Source of the DNA: Phytophthora sp. 'mugwort'
Taxonomy: Eukaryota > Oomycota > Peronosporomycetes > Peronosporales > Peronosporaceae
Assembly: GCA_033558025.1 (NCBI GenBank)
Contig: JAUCEF010000067.1
Coordinates: forward strand, 1-31,678
Direction: 5' to 3'
Length of the DNA stretch: 31,678 nt
Numbering within the stretch: the first letter of the stretch is position 1; every line of letters begins with the position of its first letter. Shown here in pieces: positions 8,672 through 15,902 of the stretch. A model generated the notes under the pieces. It saw only the letters and a program-made list of their open reading frames with translations. It was not told where the DNA came from and searched no databases. Made by a program: the position numbers and the translations under genes.

Positions 8672-9064
8672 ATGCCACAATTCGATCAATTTTCATTTTT
8701 TAATCAAGTTTCTTGGTTTTTATTTTTTTTTTTTAATTTTTATTTTTTTATTACTTATTTTTTTTTACCTAAAATTTGTTATAATTTAAAATTTAGAAAA
8801 AAAAAAATAATTTTTGATAATAAAAAAAAAAATCAAATTAATTTTGAAAAAAATAATATTATTTATTTTTTTAATAATTCTTATAAAACTTTTTGTTTTA
8901 ATTTTGAGTTATTTATAACAAAAAAATTATCTATTTATAAAAAAAATCAAAATATTAAAATACAAAAAACTTCAATTTTTAATAAAATATTAAAACAAAA
9001 AATTAATTATATTTTAAATAAAAAATTTTTATTATTAAATAAAATTTTTATAAGAATTAATTAA
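8672..9064 (+). CDS. atp8: ATP synthase subunit 8
   Basis: Small membrane subunit of the Fo part of ATP synthase. The 130-residue product has the characteristic start MPQFDQFSFFNQVSWFLFFF, one N-terminal membrane segment (about residues 13-34), then a charged Lys/Asn-rich tail in the matrix. Length agrees with protist Atp8 (ymf19), longer than the animal form. The 61-base gap upstream holds an imperfect hairpin TTCTTTCAA / TTGAAGAA at about 8623-8651. tRNA-Lys follows. Confidence 0.93.
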   Translation: MPQFDQFSFFNQVSWFLFFFFNFYFFITYFFLPKICYNLKFRKKKIIFDNKKKNQINFEKNNIIYFFNNSYKTFCFNFELFITKKLSIYKKNQNIKIQKTSIFNKILKQKINYILNKKFLLLNKIFIRIN

Positions 9065-9074
9065 TTTTTTAAAT

Positions 9075-9147
9075 AAGTGTATAGCTCAGCTGGTAGAGCA
9101 CCGGACTTTTAATCTGATGGTCTTGGGTTCAAATCCCAATACACTTA
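9075..9147 (+). tRNA. trnK(uuu): tRNA-Lys (UUU)
   Basis: Acceptor AAGTGTA with TACACTT is perfect. The D-arm is AGCTCAGCTGGTAGAGC, the anticodon loop CTTTTAA gives UUU, and the T-arm is TTGGG-TTCAAAT-CCCAA. The first anticodon-stem pair is C-A, a likely tolerated mismatch. Confidence 0.94.
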
Positions 9148-9149
9148 TT

Positions 9150-9222
9150 GGGGATATATTTCAACTGGTAGAAAGTATGTTTTGCAAATATAATGTTATC
9201 GGTTCGAATCCGATTATCTCCA
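9150..9222 (+). tRNA. trnA(ugc): tRNA-Ala (UGC)
   Basis: Acceptor GGGGATA pairs TATCTCC with one G-U. The anticodon arm TATGT-TTTGCAA-ATATA gives UGC, and the T-arm is ATCGG-TTCGAAT-CCGAT. The G3-U70 pair, the known alanine identity element, is present (third G of the acceptor opposite T), which supports the Ala call beyond the anticodon. Confidence 0.93.
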
Positions 9223-9248
9223 TATTTATCTTTCTTAAATATAATTTT

Positions 9249-9548
9249 ATGCAAAAAAAAATTAAAAAAAATATTAAACAACGTAATTTATTTAAAAATT
9301 TTGAAAAAAATAGATTAACTTTAAAAATTCTTTCAAAAAATTTAAATATTGAAAAAAATTTAAGATGGAAATTACAACAAAAGTGGTTTTTTTTCCATCA
9401 AAATTCATCAATTACTAGAATTAAAAATGTGTGTGTTTTAACTGGACGTTCTAAAAGTATTTATCGTTTATTTAAAATATCCAGAATCCAATTACGTAAA
9501 TTAGCATCAAAAGGGTTTTTACCCGGTATTTCTAAATATAGTTGGTAA
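9249..9548 (+). CDS. rps14: Ribosomal protein S14
   Basis: Small-subunit head protein, 99 residues, of the zinc-independent type. The C-terminal half has NVCVLTGRSKSIYRLFKISR followed by IQLRKLASKGFLPGISKYSW, the conserved S14 end. An open frame extends upstream through tRNA-Ala, but the ATG at 9249 starts MQKKIKKNIKQRN, the expected S14 N-terminus, and clears the tRNA. It is followed by rps8 after 7 bases, keeping the bacterial spc-operon order rps14-rps8-rpl6. Confidence 0.95.
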   Translation: MQKKIKKNIKQRNLFKNFEKNRLTLKILSKNLNIEKNLRWKLQQKWFFFHQNSSITRIKNVCVLTGRSKSIYRLFKISRIQLRKLASKGFLPGISKYSW

Positions 9549-9555
9549 TTTAATT

Positions 9556-9936
9556 ATGATTATAACAGATACTCTTTCCAATTTATTTTCAAAAATAAAA
9601 AATGGTTATTTAGTAAAAAAATCAAAAATAGTACAACAAAAATCAAAACAAAGTATAAATATTTTAAATATCTTAATTAAAGAAGGTTTTATAAAAAGTT
9701 ATAAGATAAATTCCAAAAATCAATTAGAGATTTATTTAAAATATAGAAAAAATAAAGCAGTTATTACTGAAATAAAACGTTTATCAAAACCGGGAAAACG
9801 TTTATATATTGCTAATAAGGATTTATATAAAAAAAAAACAGGATTTTATATTCTTTCAACATCTATTGGTATTTTAACAGATTTACAAGCTAAAAAATTA
9901 AATGTTGGTGGTGAATTGATTTGTAAAATTATTTAA
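9556..9936 (+). CDS. rps8: Ribosomal protein S8
   Basis: Small-subunit protein binding 16S helix 21. The 126-residue product starts ITDTLSNLFSKIKNGYLVKK and ends with the conserved YILSTSIGILTDLQAKKLNVGGELICKI, matching the bacterial S-T-S-x-G-h-h-T-D-x-x-A-x-x-x-x-x-G-G-E signature. rpl6 begins 6 bases downstream. Confidence 0.96.
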   Translation: MIITDTLSNLFSKIKNGYLVKKSKIVQQKSKQSINILNILIKEGFIKSYKINSKNQLEIYLKYRKNKAVITEIKRLSKPGKRLYIANKDLYKKKTGFYILSTSIGILTDLQAKKLNVGGELICKII

Positions 9937-9942
9937 AAAATT

Positions 9943-10547
9943 ATGATAAAAATAATAAAAAAAAATGTTAAATTAAAAAATAAAAATTTTTTTAAAAGTT
10001 CTTTAGGAAATATTAATTTATTTTTTATTGATAAAACTTTTATTTTTCCAACAGATTTAAAAATTTATAGTAATAATAAAATAATTTTTTTTGAAACATC
10101 TTTAGGTTTATTATCTTTAACAATAATTAATGATTTATATTTTTTTATAAAAAAAAATAAATTATTAATTATTGTTAATAAAAATAAAAAAAAAAAAGTA
10201 TTTTAAATTTATACAATAAATTAATAAAAATAAAAATAAAAGGTGTTTTACAAGGTTTTAAAATTAATTTAATATTAAAAGGTATAGGTTTTAAAGCTTT
10301 TATTGAAAATAATACTTTAATTTTAAAATTAGGTTTTAGTCATAATATTAGAATTCCAATTCCATTAAATATTGAAATTATTAATCAAACAAATACTTTA
10401 ATTTTTAGTAGTATCGATTATATTTTTTTACATCAATTTGTACATTATATTAAAAATCATAAAAAACCTGAACCATATAAAGGAAAAGGTTTATTATTAA
10501 AAAATGAAAAAATTTTACAAAAAGAGGGAAAAAAAAGTAAAAAATAA
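9943..10547 (+). CDS. rpl6: Ribosomal protein L6, reading frame interrupted by a -1 shift
   Basis: Large-subunit protein near the factor-binding site. The first frame (9943-10206, 87 codons) covers the N-terminal L6 domain and stops soon after a run of twelve A at 10186-10197. The second half is open in the -1 frame, reading across the A-run to a TAA at 10545-10547. It holds GVLQGFKINLILKGIGFKAF and the C-terminal PEPYKGKGLLLKNEKILQKE, which is the unmistakable L6 end. Joined, the length is about 201 residues, normal for L6. Either one A is missing from the homopolymer in this assembly, or the ribosome or polymerase slips on the A-run. No independent ATG suits the second half as a separate gene. 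rps2 starts 6 bases after the end. Confidence 0.88.
10186..10197 (+). other. A12 homopolymer at the rpl6 frame shift point
   Basis: Twelve consecutive A followed by GTA. The zero frame reads AAA AAA AAA AAA GTA TTT TAA. A one-base backward slip on this run puts translation in the frame that encodes the conserved second half of L6. The tract contains many A AAA AAA heptamers, which are efficient slippery sequences in bacteria. It is also the type of tract where sequencing most often loses a base. Confidence 0.8.
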
Positions 10548-10553
10548 TTAAAT

Positions 10554-11147
10554 ATGATACAAAAAAAAAAAAAAAAACATAATAATATTTTATTAAATTT
10601 ATTATTTAAATCAAAAAATATGTATGGAGAATCTTTAATAGATACAAATAAAGAATTATTATCTTTTATATTTGGAAGTAGACATGATTATACTATAATT
10701 AATTTAAAAAATGTTTCATTTTTTTTAAAACGTATATTTAATTTAACTAAAATTATATTAAAAAAAAATGAAAAAATTTTAATAATAGGGAATGATAATG
10801 AAATTAAATTTTTATTAACTACATCTTTTATAAAAAAAAATCCAAATATCATTTTTTTTACAAAAGAATGGGTAAATGGTTTAATTACTAATAAAATTAT
10901 GAATACAACATTTAATAAGATAATTAATTATTTATTAAAAGAAAATGAAATTAAATTAATTTTAGTTATAAAAAGTTCTGTAAAAGATACTTTTTTAAAT
11001 CAAGAACTTTCTGTTTTAAAAATTCCTACTATTTCATTAGTAAATACAAGTCAAACTATACAAAATATTAATTATCCTGTAGTAATGAATTCTAAAAATA
11101 TTCAATCAATATATACTTTAATGTATTTATTACGTAAAATATTTTAA
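10554..11147 (+). CDS. rps2: Ribosomal protein S2
   Basis: Small-subunit protein, 197 residues, somewhat shorter than bacterial S2 (about 240). Family features are an N-terminal helix region with NLLFKSKNMYGES, then FIFGSRHDYTIINL, the strand ILIIGNDNE, TKEWVNGLITNK (equivalent to the W-x-x-G-x-L-T-N motif) and the C-terminal VLKIPTISLVNTS plus NYPVVMNSKN, which match the P-x-h-x-h-h-D-T and P-h-x-x-N-D segments. The coiled-coil insertion of bacterial S2 is reduced. rps4 follows after 8 bases. Confidence 0.92.
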   Translation: MIQKKKKKHNNILLNLLFKSKNMYGESLIDTNKELLSFIFGSRHDYTIINLKNVSFFLKRIFNLTKIILKKNEKILIIGNDNEIKFLLTTSFIKKNPNIIFFTKEWVNGLITNKIMNTTFNKIINYLLKENEIKLILVIKSSVKDTFLNQELSVLKIPTISLVNTSQTIQNINYPVVMNSKNIQSIYTLMYLLRKIF

Positions 11148-11155
11148 TAAATAAG

Positions 11156-11617
11156 ATGAATAAATTAAGACCGAGAAATAAAATATGTTTTCAAAATAAT
11201 AGGAACATACATAAAAATTTAAACTTATTAAAATTAAAATCAAAAAAATGGAATTTATTTAAAAAAAAATTAAGATATCGAAAAGAAATAAAACCTGAAA
11301 AACGTAAAAAATTTTTTCAAAAAAGATTATTTGAAAAACAACAATTTCGGAATTTTTATGGATGTATTCATGAATATCAATTAAAAAATTTATTTCAAAA
11401 ATTATTAAAAAAAGATAATAAAATAAATATCTTTAAAAAATTTGTAATTTTATTAGAAAGTCGCTTAGATATAAATCTTGTAAGATTAAAATTAGTTAAA
11501 ACTATTTTTCAAGCAAAACAATTAATTAATCATAAAAAAATTAAGGTTAATAATAAAATTATAAGTAAATCTAATTTTATATTACATAAAGGTGATATTA
11601 TTCATATTATTAAATAA
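11156..11617 (+). CDS. rps4: Ribosomal protein S4, N-terminal and S4 RNA-binding part
   Basis: Small-subunit assembly protein. The 153-residue ORF contains the N-terminal domain (EYQLKNLFQKLLKK in the helical part) and a complete S4 RNA-binding domain, LESRLDINLVRLKLVKTIFQ followed by AKQLINHKKIKVNNKIISKS, ending at GDIIHIIK. Normal S4 proteins continue for roughly 40-60 more residues past the equivalent of GD-h-h-x-h. That tail is missing here but is recognisable at the C-terminus of the next ORF (11620-12372), which starts 2 bases after this stop in the +2 frame. So rps4 may be split in two, or joined by a frame shift. The S4 assignment of this part is firm. Confidence 0.93.
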   Translation: MNKLRPRNKICFQNNRNIHKNLNLLKLKSKKWNLFKKKLRYRKEIKPEKRKKFFQKRLFEKQQFRNFYGCIHEYQLKNLFQKLLKKDNKINIFKKFVILLESRLDINLVRLKLVKTIFQAKQLINHKKIKVNNKIISKSNFILHKGDIIHIIK

Positions 11618-11619
11618 AT

Positions 11620-12372
11620 ATGCAAAAGGATAATAAAAATTTTCAAAGAAATAAAAATTCTCAAAAAAACGAGGGTTTTCAAAAAAATAGAAATTCTCAA
11701 AAAAACGAAGGTTTTCAAAAAAATAGAAATTTTCAAAAAAATAAAAATTCTCAAAAAAACGAAGATTTTCAAAGAACTAGAAATTTTCAAAAAAACGAAG
11801 ATTTTCAAAGAACTAGAAATTTTCAAAAAAATGAAGGTTTTCAAAGAACTAGAAATTTTCAAAAAAATGAAGGTTTTCAAAAAAATAGAAATTTTCAAAA
11901 AAATGAAGGTTTTCAAAAAAATAGAAATTTTCAAAAAAATGAAGGTTTTCAAAAAAATAGAAATTTTCAAAAAAATAGAAATTTTCAAAAAAATGAAGGT
12001 TTTCAAAAAAATAGAAATTTTCAAAAAAATGAAGGTTTTCAAAGAACTAGAAATTTTCAAAAAAATAATAGTTTGAAAGGAGATAAAAAATTTTATAAAC
12101 AGCATTTTAATCAAGAAAAGAATAAATATTCTTCTTCTTATAAACGTTATAATAAATATCCTTATCAAAAAAATAACAAATATTCTTATAAAAATAATAT
12201 TTATTATATTTTAGGTGAAAAAAAACCATCAAAACCTTTAATAACTTCTTATTTACATAGAAATAAAAAAATAAAAACAGGTATGTTTTTTAAAGAACCT
12301 TCTTATAAAACAATTTTATATCCTTTTCATTTAAATTTAAAATTAATTAATGAATATTTGAAAAAAAAATAA
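11620..12372 (+). CDS. Hexapeptide-repeat protein with an S4-like C-terminal tail
   Basis: ORF of 250 residues immediately after rps4. Residues 8-151 are 24 tandem hexads of the form F-Q-K-N-E-G, F-Q-K-N-R-N and variants (S-Q-K-N-E-G, F-Q-R-T-R-N), highly charged and Asn/Gln-rich, probably unstructured. Residues 152-200 are Lys/Tyr/Asn-rich. The last 45 residues include KPLITSYLHRNKKIKTGMFF, then EPSYKT and YPFHLNLKLINEYL, which resemble the end of bacterial and organellar S4 (P-x-W/Y-L-x-h-n, G-x-F-x-x-x-P, h-N-x-x-L-I-x-E-x-Y). I infer that this ORF carries the displaced C-terminal segment of Rps4. The alternative is an unrelated lineage-specific protein. The other-frame open stretches in the repeat are by-products of its 18-base periodicity. 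Confidence 0.65.
   Translation: MQKDNKNFQRNKNSQKNEGFQKNRNSQKNEGFQKNRNFQKNKNSQKNEDFQRTRNFQKNEDFQRTRNFQKNEGFQRTRNFQKNEGFQKNRNFQKNEGFQKNRNFQKNEGFQKNRNFQKNRNFQKNEGFQKNRNFQKNEGFQRTRNFQKNNSLKGDKKFYKQHFNQEKNKYSSSYKRYNKYPYQKNNKYSYKNNIYYILGEKKPSKPLITSYLHRNKKIKTGMFFKEPSYKTILYPFHLNLKLINEYLKKK
11641..12072 (+). repeat. In-frame 18-bp minisatellite, 24 units
   Basis: Twenty-four tandem 18-bp units of the type TTTCAAAAAAATAGAAAT or TTTCAAAAAAATGAAGGT, largely alternating to give a 36-bp higher-order unit. Units in the middle (about 11830-12050) are almost identical, while those at the 5' end differ more (C for T, AGAACT replacing AAAAAT), the pattern expected when slippage or unequal crossing-over homogenises the centre. 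Every unit is a multiple of three, so the reading frame is kept. Confidence 0.95.
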
Positions 12373-12376
12373 AAAT

Positions 12377-12398
12377 TTAAACCATTTATATGGTTTAA
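12377..12398 (+). other. Hairpin upstream of the large rRNA gene
   Basis: TTAAACCAT - TTAT loop - ATGGTTTAA, a perfect 9-bp stem, starts 5 bases after the stop of the repeat ORF and ends just before the 5' end of rnl. It could mark the processing site that frees the rRNA from the ribosomal-protein transcript. The role is inferred from position only. Confidence 0.6.
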
Positions 12399-12402
12399 GT
12401 AT

Positions 12403-13996
12403 AAATAATAATAAAAGCATTAAGTGGATGCCTTGGCATTAATTTGATTTTTAGGACGTAAAAAATGCGAAAAGTTTTATTAAATAATATTTTATTTTGA
12501 AATAAAAATTTCCTAAAGAAAACTTTTTTTTTGTGAAAATTTTAAAAACAGTGAATTGAAATATCTAAGTAACTGTTAAAAAAATCAAACGAGATTCCGT
12601 TAGTAATGACGAGTGAAAATGGAAATTAGGTTTATAAAAATAAAAAAATATTTGAAAAATTTTGAAAAATTTACTTAAAAAGGTGAAAGTCCTGTAGAAT
12701 AATAATTGTTTTTATAATAGTAAAAAGGGTTATGTGTAAGCCTTTTTGAATATTGGGGAACCACCCTCAAAACCTTTTAAAAATTAATGATCGATAGTGG
12801 ACAAGTACTGTAAAGGAAAGGTGAAAAAGAACTTTTGAGTTTGAAATAATTCTGAAACTTAATGTTAACAATCAATTGAAACTTTTTTAAAAAGTAACAG
12901 TGTACCTTTTGCATAATGGGCCAGCAAGTTTATTTTTATAGCAAGCTTAATTTAATAAAGTAGGCGTAGATAAATCAAGTTTTAAAAAGCTTTTTAGTTA
13001 TATAAATAAGACCCGAAACTGAGTGATCTAACCATGAACAGATTGAAAAATAGGTAAAACTATTTGAAGGATCGAACTCACATATGTGGCAAAATATGGA
13101 GATGATTTGTGGTTAGGAGTGAAAGGCTAATCAAACTCAGAGATAGCTGGTTTTCCGCGAAATCTATTGAAGTAGAGCATTTAAAATCTTTTTTTGGGGT
13201 AGAGCACTCATTGAGCTAGGGGGTGTAAAAACTTACTGAATTCTTGGAAACTCCGAATACAAAAAAAAGTAATTTAAATAGACAGACATTAGGCGCTAAG
13301 GTCTTTTGTCAAAAGGGAAACAGCCCAGATTGATCGCTAAGGTCTCTAAATAATATTCTAAGTGAAAAAGGAAGTGAAAAAATGATTACAACCCATAGGT
13401 AGGCTTGGAAGCAGCCATCCTTTAAAGAAAGCGTAATAGCTCATTGGTCTAGTTTTTTTGCGCCTAAAATGTATCGAGACTTAAGAAATTTACCGAAGCG
13501 GCAAGTTTTATTTTTAATAAAACGGTAGCGGAACATTCTGTATGTTAATAAAGATATATTGTGAAATATGTTGAAGATATCAGAAAAGAAAATGCTGGCA
13601 TTAGTAACAAAAAATAACGAATATAAATCGTTATCACCGTAAATCCAAGGGTTTCTATGTTAAGATGTATTACATAGAGTGAAACGGCCCCTAAGAAAGA
13701 TTTGACGAAAGCAGATTTTGATGGGATAATTTTTAAATTAAATTTTTTTAAAAAAGTGACAAAAATTTTTAATTTTTCAGGAAATAGCTTTTTTAATTAA
13801 AAACCGTACCCTAAACCGACACAGGTGGATAGGTCGAGTAGACTAAGGTGAATGAGAGAACTATATTGAAGGAACTCGGCAAAATGACTTTGTAACTTCG
13901 GGATAAAAAGTACCTAATTATTTTTAATAATTAGGTGTCACAAAATAGGGGGTTGCGACTGTTTAATAAAAACTTAGGACTCTGCTAAATGGTAAC

Positions 13997-14034
<38 letters not shown>

Positions 14035-14092
14035 ATTAAAAGGAAATGTTTGCGCATTAAATGGAAGTCCCAGTAAACGGCGGCCGTAACTC

Positions 14093-14149
<57 letters not shown>

Positions 14150-14585
14150 TGTAACGACATCCCCGCTGTCTCCAATATAGACTCAGTGAATTTGAATTAT
14201 CCGTGAAGATGCGGATTTTCTATAGTTAGACGGAAAGACCCCGTGAACCTTTACTACATCTTTATATTGTTATTTTATCTAATATGTGTAGTATAAGTGG
14301 TAATCTTTTAAACCTTTACGCTAGTAAATTGTATAGATATTCTTGAAATACCACTCTTATTAAAATAAATAACTAATATTTTTTAAATAGACATTGTATG
14401 GTTGGTAGTTTGACTGGGGCGGTCACCTCCTAAAGAGTAACGGAGGTGTACAAAGGTAAGCTCAAATTGGATAATATTATCAATTGTAGAGCATAATGGT
14501 AAAAGCTTGCTTGACTGTAAGATAGACATATCAAACAGGGACGAAAGTCGGTCATAGTGATCCGATAATTCTTTGTGGAAAGATT

Positions 14586-14628
<43 letters not shown>

Positions 14629-14706
14629 GACTCCTAAGAGCTCCTATCGACGGAGTCGTTTGGCACCTCGATGTCGACTCATCACATCCTGGAGCTGAAG
14701 AAGGTT

Positions 14707-14746
<40 letters not shown>

Positions 14747-15042
14747 TTGGGTTTAGAACGTCGTGAGACAGTTTGGTTCCTATCTTCTATAGATATTTTG
14801 AAAAATGCAAGAATCTAACTCTAGTACGAGAGGACCGAGAAGGGTAAATCTCTGGTGTATCGGTTGTTGAGAGGCATAGCCGAGTAGCTAAATTTATTTT
14901 GGATAATTACTGAAAGCATCTAAGTAAGAAACCATTCTTAAAAATTTTTCATATAAAAACTGTAAAAGATGATTACATTAATAGGTTTTAAGTATAAGTA
15001 TTGTAAAATATTTAGCTTAAAAATACTAAAAGTTTTAAAAAT
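12403..15042 (+). rRNA. rnl: Large subunit ribosomal RNA
   Basis: Bacterial-type 23S rRNA of about 2.6 kb, uninterrupted. Landmarks in order: GCATTAAGTGGATGCCTTGG at the 5' end (domain I), AGATAGCTGGTTTTCCGCGA in domain II, the GTAACTCTGACGGTCCTAAG segment followed by GCATGAATGGTGTAACGAC near 14085-14160 (domain V, subunit bridge), GACGGAAAGACCCCGTG at 14230, CTCCGGGGATAACAGGCTGA at 14608 (peptidyl transferase loop), and the sarcin-ricin region CTAGTACGAGAGGACCG near 14820. Ends are approximate: the 5' end is set after the hairpin at 12377-12398 and the 3' end before tRNA-Asn. No intron is seen at the usual domain IV or V sites. Expansion segments are AT-rich and short. Confidence 0.96.
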
Positions 15043-15056
15043 TAAAATATAATTAT

Positions 15057-15128
15057 TTCTTTGTAGCTCAACGGTAGAGCAAATGGCTGTTAACCATTAG
15101 GTTGTAGGTTCAAATCCTATCAAAGAAG
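15057..15128 (+). tRNA. trnN(guu): tRNA-Asn (GUU)
   Basis: Acceptor TTCTTTG with CAAAGAA is perfect. Anticodon arm AATGG-CTGTTAA-CCATT gives GUU, and the T-arm is GTAGG-TTCAAAT-CCTAT. First of a run of five plus-strand tRNAs after rnl. Confidence 0.95.
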
Positions 15129-15140
15129 TTTTATATTTTA

Positions 15141-15229
15141 GGTCGAATAGCCAAGTCAGGTTTAAGGCAGTAGTTTGCTAAACTATCAGTTAATTTATTA
15201 ACTCGTGGGTTCAAATCCCACTTCGACTT
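15141..15229 (+). tRNA. trnS(gcu): tRNA-Ser (GCU)
   Basis: Class II tRNA with acceptor GGTCGAA pairing TTCGACT (G-U at the end), anticodon arm GTAGT-TTGCTAA-ACTAT giving GCU, a long variable arm with AGTTAATTTATTAACT, and T-arm GTGGG-TTCAAAT-CCCAC. Confidence 0.94.
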
Positions 15230-15253
15230 ATTTTATTAATAAAGTATTAATAA

Positions 15254-15325
15254 GATGATGTAGTTTAATGGTAGAGCGTGGGAATCATAATCCTAATGTT
15301 GTAGGTTCAAATCCTACCATCATTA
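15254..15325 (+). tRNA. trnM(cau): tRNA-Met (CAU), probably elongator
   Basis: Acceptor GATGATG with CATCATT, anticodon arm TGGGA-ATCATAA-TCCTA giving CAU, T-arm GTAGG-TTCAAAT-CCTAC. One of three CAU tRNAs. It lacks the initiator-like G-rich anticodon stem seen in the copy at 15431, so I take it as the elongator. This and the copy at 7847 could be exchanged between Met and Ile. Confidence 0.85.
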
Positions 15326-15337
15326 ATTATCTTTAAA

Positions 15338-15412
15338 CGGAAGGTAGCATAGTCTGGCTAATGCGTCTGTTTTGGGAACAGAAGATCAAAGGTTCAAATC
15401 CTTTTCTTCCGA
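15338..15412 (+). tRNA. trnP(ugg): tRNA-Pro (UGG)
   Basis: Acceptor CGGAAGG with TCTTCCG, anticodon arm TCTGT-TTTGGGA-ACAGA giving UGG, T-arm AAAGG-TTCAAAT-CCTTT. A compact standard cloverleaf. Confidence 0.95.
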
Positions 15413-15430
15413 AAAAGGAAGAAAATATAA

Positions 15431-15502
15431 GATGAGATAGAGTAATAGGTAACTTATCAGGCTCATAATCTGAAGATGTAGGTTCAAATCCTACTCTCAT
15501 CA
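15431..15502 (+). tRNA. trnfM(cau): tRNA-Met (CAU), probably initiator
   Basis: Acceptor GATGAGA with TCTCATC, fully paired. The anticodon arm TCAGG-CTCATAA-TCTGA gives CAU, and the stretch AGGCTCATAATCTGAAGATG with its long D-arm closely follows bacterial initiator tRNA (GGGCTCATAACCCGAAG). The bacterial 1-72 mismatch is not present, which is common in mitochondria. T-arm GTAGG-TTCAAAT-CCTAC. Confidence 0.87.
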
Positions 15503-15524
15503 TTTTAAAATTAATATATAATTT

Positions 15525-15896
15525 ATGATTCAAATTCAAACTAAATTAAAAGTAAATGATAATAGTGGTATTAAAATAGGACAATGTATAAAAATTTATA
15601 AAAAAAAAATTGGAAAAATTGGGGATACAATTTTAATTTCTGCTAAAAAATTACGTTTAAATCAAAAAAAAAAAATTAAAATAATTAAAGGAGATTTATT
15701 TAAAGCTTTAATTATACATACAACATATCAAAAAAAAAGTACAATAGGTAATATAATAAAATTTGATAAAAATTGTATAATTATTTTAAATAATCAAAAT
15801 AAACCCCTAGGAACACGTATATTTGGTCCGATTACTTCTGAATTTCGGAAGAAAAAAAATTTCAAAATATTAGCATTAGCTTCAAATATTTTATAA
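15525..15896 (+). CDS. rpl14: Ribosomal protein L14
   Basis: Large-subunit protein at the subunit interface. The 123-residue product starts MIQIQTKLKVNDNSGIKIGQ, the family N-terminus, followed by GDTILISAKKLR and a C-terminal LGTRIFGPITSEFRKKKNFK matching the G-T-R-I-F-G-P-V-x-x-E-L-R motif. Normal length. rpl5 follows after 6 bases, preserving the bacterial order rpl14-(rpl24)-rpl5, but the pair is separated from rpl16 and rps14 by rnl and other genes. Confidence 0.97.
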   Translation: MIQIQTKLKVNDNSGIKIGQCIKIYKKKIGKIGDTILISAKKLRLNQKKKIKIIKGDLFKALIIHTTYQKKSTIGNIIKFDKNCIIILNNQNKPLGTRIFGPITSEFRKKKNFKILALASNIL

Positions 15897-15902
15897 AAAT
15901 AT

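Noticed and set aside
9117..9248. N-terminal extension of the rps14 frame through two tRNAs
   Set aside because: It is translated tRNA-Lys and tRNA-Ala sequence; the ATG at 9249 matches the S14 N-terminus.
11831..12076. 81-codon plus-strand frame with a KVFKKIEIFKKM repeat
   Set aside because: Alternative frame of the same repeat array, with no non-repeat part.
11602..12168. 188-codon minus-strand open frame with a hydrophobic FLKISIFLKTF repeat
   Set aside because: It is the reverse-strand reading of the 18-bp repeat array; the unit length is a multiple of three, so all frames stay open. It overlaps the rps4 end and the plus-strand ORF with the S4-like tail is better supported.
12403..15042. 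Introns or a homing endonuclease in rnl
   Set aside because: Conserved core segments of domains II, IV, V and VI are continuous and at normal spacing.
15333..15539. 68-codon minus-strand frame containing VGFEPTSSDYEP
   Set aside because: Antisense of tRNA-Pro and tRNA-fMet; the G-F-E-P-T-S string is the common false peptide from the tRNA T-arm.
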